Shown in pieces: positions 37,537-38,225 of a stretch of DNA of 38,225 bases. The notes below the pieces were generated by a model. That model did not search any database and was not told the DNA's origin. It saw nothing but the letters and a program-made list of their open reading frames with translations. A program made the position numbers and the translations under genes. Origin of the DNA: a virus; the IMG/VR virus record IMGVR_UViG_3300042882_000576, positions 1 to 38,225 of that record; one strand, 5' to 3'. Each line of letters starts with the position of its first letter. Position 1 is the stretch's first letter.

Positions 37537-37671
37537 ATGACCGCAGCCACCTACGCCGAAGCCAAAGAAATCGCCGACAGCCTCCGCGCCACCTTCAAGG
37601 GCTGCGACTGGGTCGTGACCATCCACGCCCCGCTTTTCGACGGCGACCTGTACCGCGTCGTCGTCGGCTAA
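37537..37671 (+). CDS. 44-aa early protein, unknown
   Basis: A 44-residue gene from ATG at 37537 to TAA at 37669-37671 (MTAATYAEAKEIADSLRATF, ending YRVVVG). Ribosome site GGAGAGAGGAC is ahead of it. It has one helix and a small beta part. It is the first gene behind the rightward promoter; the high codon GC and spacing to the next gene's AGGAGG site make it real. Function unknown. Confidence 0.65.
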   Translation: MTAATYAEAKEIADSLRATFKGCDWVVTIHAPLFDGDLYRVVVG

Positions 37672-37694
37672 CCACACCCAGACAGGAGGACAGC

Positions 37695-38039
37695 ATGGCA
37701 AGCAAGCACAAGATGATCTGCTACGCACCATTCGGGCTGGAGCCTGACGCGATTGAGGTGCTGATTACGTTTACCTTCATCGCCGGATCGCGCGCCACGC
37801 GGATTGACCCCGCCGACCCGGCAGAGGTCGAGTTCGTGTCGGCCACCGCCACGCTTCACACGCTCGACACCGGCATGCAGGCGATGCTGGACGACTGGGC
37901 GCGCGAGTATTTGGGCGACGCTGGATACCACGACGCCTGTGCCGCTGCCGAGGACGACAACACCAGCGCCCGCGAGGATGCCGCCGACTATCGCCGCCGT
38001 GCCGCCCGCGATGACGCCATGATGGAGCGCAGCAAATGA
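37695..38039 (+). CDS. Hypothetical early protein, 114 aa
   Basis: A 114-residue acidic protein (MASKHKMICYAPFGLEPDAI, EVLITFTFIAGSRATRIDPA) with a C-terminal helix (DDNTSAREDAADYRRRAARD). The AGGAGG site is ideal. The middle YLGDAGYHDACAAAEDD suggests a small alpha-beta domain. It is coupled to the next gene by ATGA at 38036-38039. No family is known; position behind an operator-controlled promoter suggests early expression after induction. Confidence 0.7.
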   Translation: MASKHKMICYAPFGLEPDAIEVLITFTFIAGSRATRIDPADPAEVEFVSATATLHTLDTGMQAMLDDWAREYLGDAGYHDACAAAEDDNTSAREDAADYRRRAARDDAMMERSK

Positions 38040-38218
38040 CCAGCAAGGAAAAGATGATTCAGGCGCTGAAGCCCTTTGTGGAAGCCTACGCTCGCGCAGC
38101 CGATCCCATTGGCGACAGCGACTTGGACAACGAGCAGCCGCGCCACGTCACCGTGACCTTGGGCGACTGCCGCCGCGCCGCGTCGCTGCTCGGCATCTAT
38201 CCAAAAGTGAAGGTCTGA
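38036..38218 (+). CDS. 60-aa early protein, unknown
   Basis: A 60-residue protein (MTSKEKMIQALKPFVEAYAR, ending LLGIYPKVKV) with two helices and a short acid part. The start overlaps the preceding stop (ATGA). One base after its TGA is the ATG of the gene that continues at the start of the window, so the operon goes on across the junction towards the excisionase-like and integrase genes. No function is known. Confidence 0.65.
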   Translation: MTSKEKMIQALKPFVEAYARAADPIGDSDLDNEQPRHVTVTLGDCRRAASLLGIYPKVKV

Positions 38219-38219
38219 C

Positions 38220-38225
38220 ATGGAC
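38220..38225 (+). CDS. Start of the gene that continues at base 1
   Basis: ATG GAC at the last six bases, with AAGG about 10 bases upstream (AAGGTCTGAC), is in frame with the 26 codons at 1-81. Joined, they give a 28-residue product that ends at 79-81. This supports that the window ends are contiguous in the native molecule. Confidence 0.5.

Overview
The window looks like the complete genome of a temperate, podovirus-like phage of an alphaproteobacterium, 38,225 bp and GC-rich, cut open at an arbitrary point. The last six bases (ATG GAC) join the first bases in frame to make a 28-codon gene whose stop overlaps the next start. The two ends are therefore adjacent in the real molecule: either a circularised or circularly permuted headful-packaged genome, or a circular assembly. 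The host class is inferred from a GapR-type (DUF2312) DNA-binding domain, which is characteristic of Alphaproteobacteria, and from base composition. No rRNA, tRNA or CRISPR array was seen.

Layout. A CI-like S24 repressor (36738-37424, +) is flanked by two groups of CTTAAG-type repeats that look like operators. Rightward from it, and across the window ends, runs a short + strand operon: three small genes, the junction gene, an excisionase-like helix-turn-helix protein and a tyrosine integrase (523-1506). Between the last two lie four copies of a 10-bp repeat that look like recombinase arm sites. Leftward from a Cro-like gene (36429-36656, -) nearly the whole genome is read on the minus strand in one tightly packed series with ATGA, GTGA, TGATG and TAATG junctions. 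First come regulators, including a LexA-type DNA-binding domain without peptidase, and tiny membrane peptides. Then comes a cassette of GapR-HTH protein, SNF2-like helicase, DNA methyltransferase, DUF1064 nuclease and an O-like replication protein that carries a lambda-style putative origin (iterons plus polypyrimidine tract). A HAD phosphatase and a GIY-YIG nuclease follow.

The virion block starts with the small and large terminase and continues with P22-like portal, scaffold, major capsid and decoration protein, then a strong terminator. Next are a glycosyltransferase, head-tail adaptor, gp10-like tail hub, GNAT acetyltransferase, a protein with an S74-type chaperone end, two large ejection-type proteins (one with a transglycosylase-like domain) and several fibre genes. 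There is no tape measure, sheath or long-tail gene, hence the podovirus call. The lysis block (membrane proteins, GH24 endolysin, nested Rz/Rz1 spanins) and an HTH-metallophosphoesterase close the series, converging on the integrase.

The one gene in the virion block that runs the other way is a small lipoprotein (14981-15259, +), a likely moron. The features I consider most worth following are this lipoprotein, the glycosyltransferase behind the capsid terminator, the GapR/helicase/methylase/nuclease cassette, the putative origin inside the replication gene, and the nuclease with a TTG start and a masked ribosome binding site.
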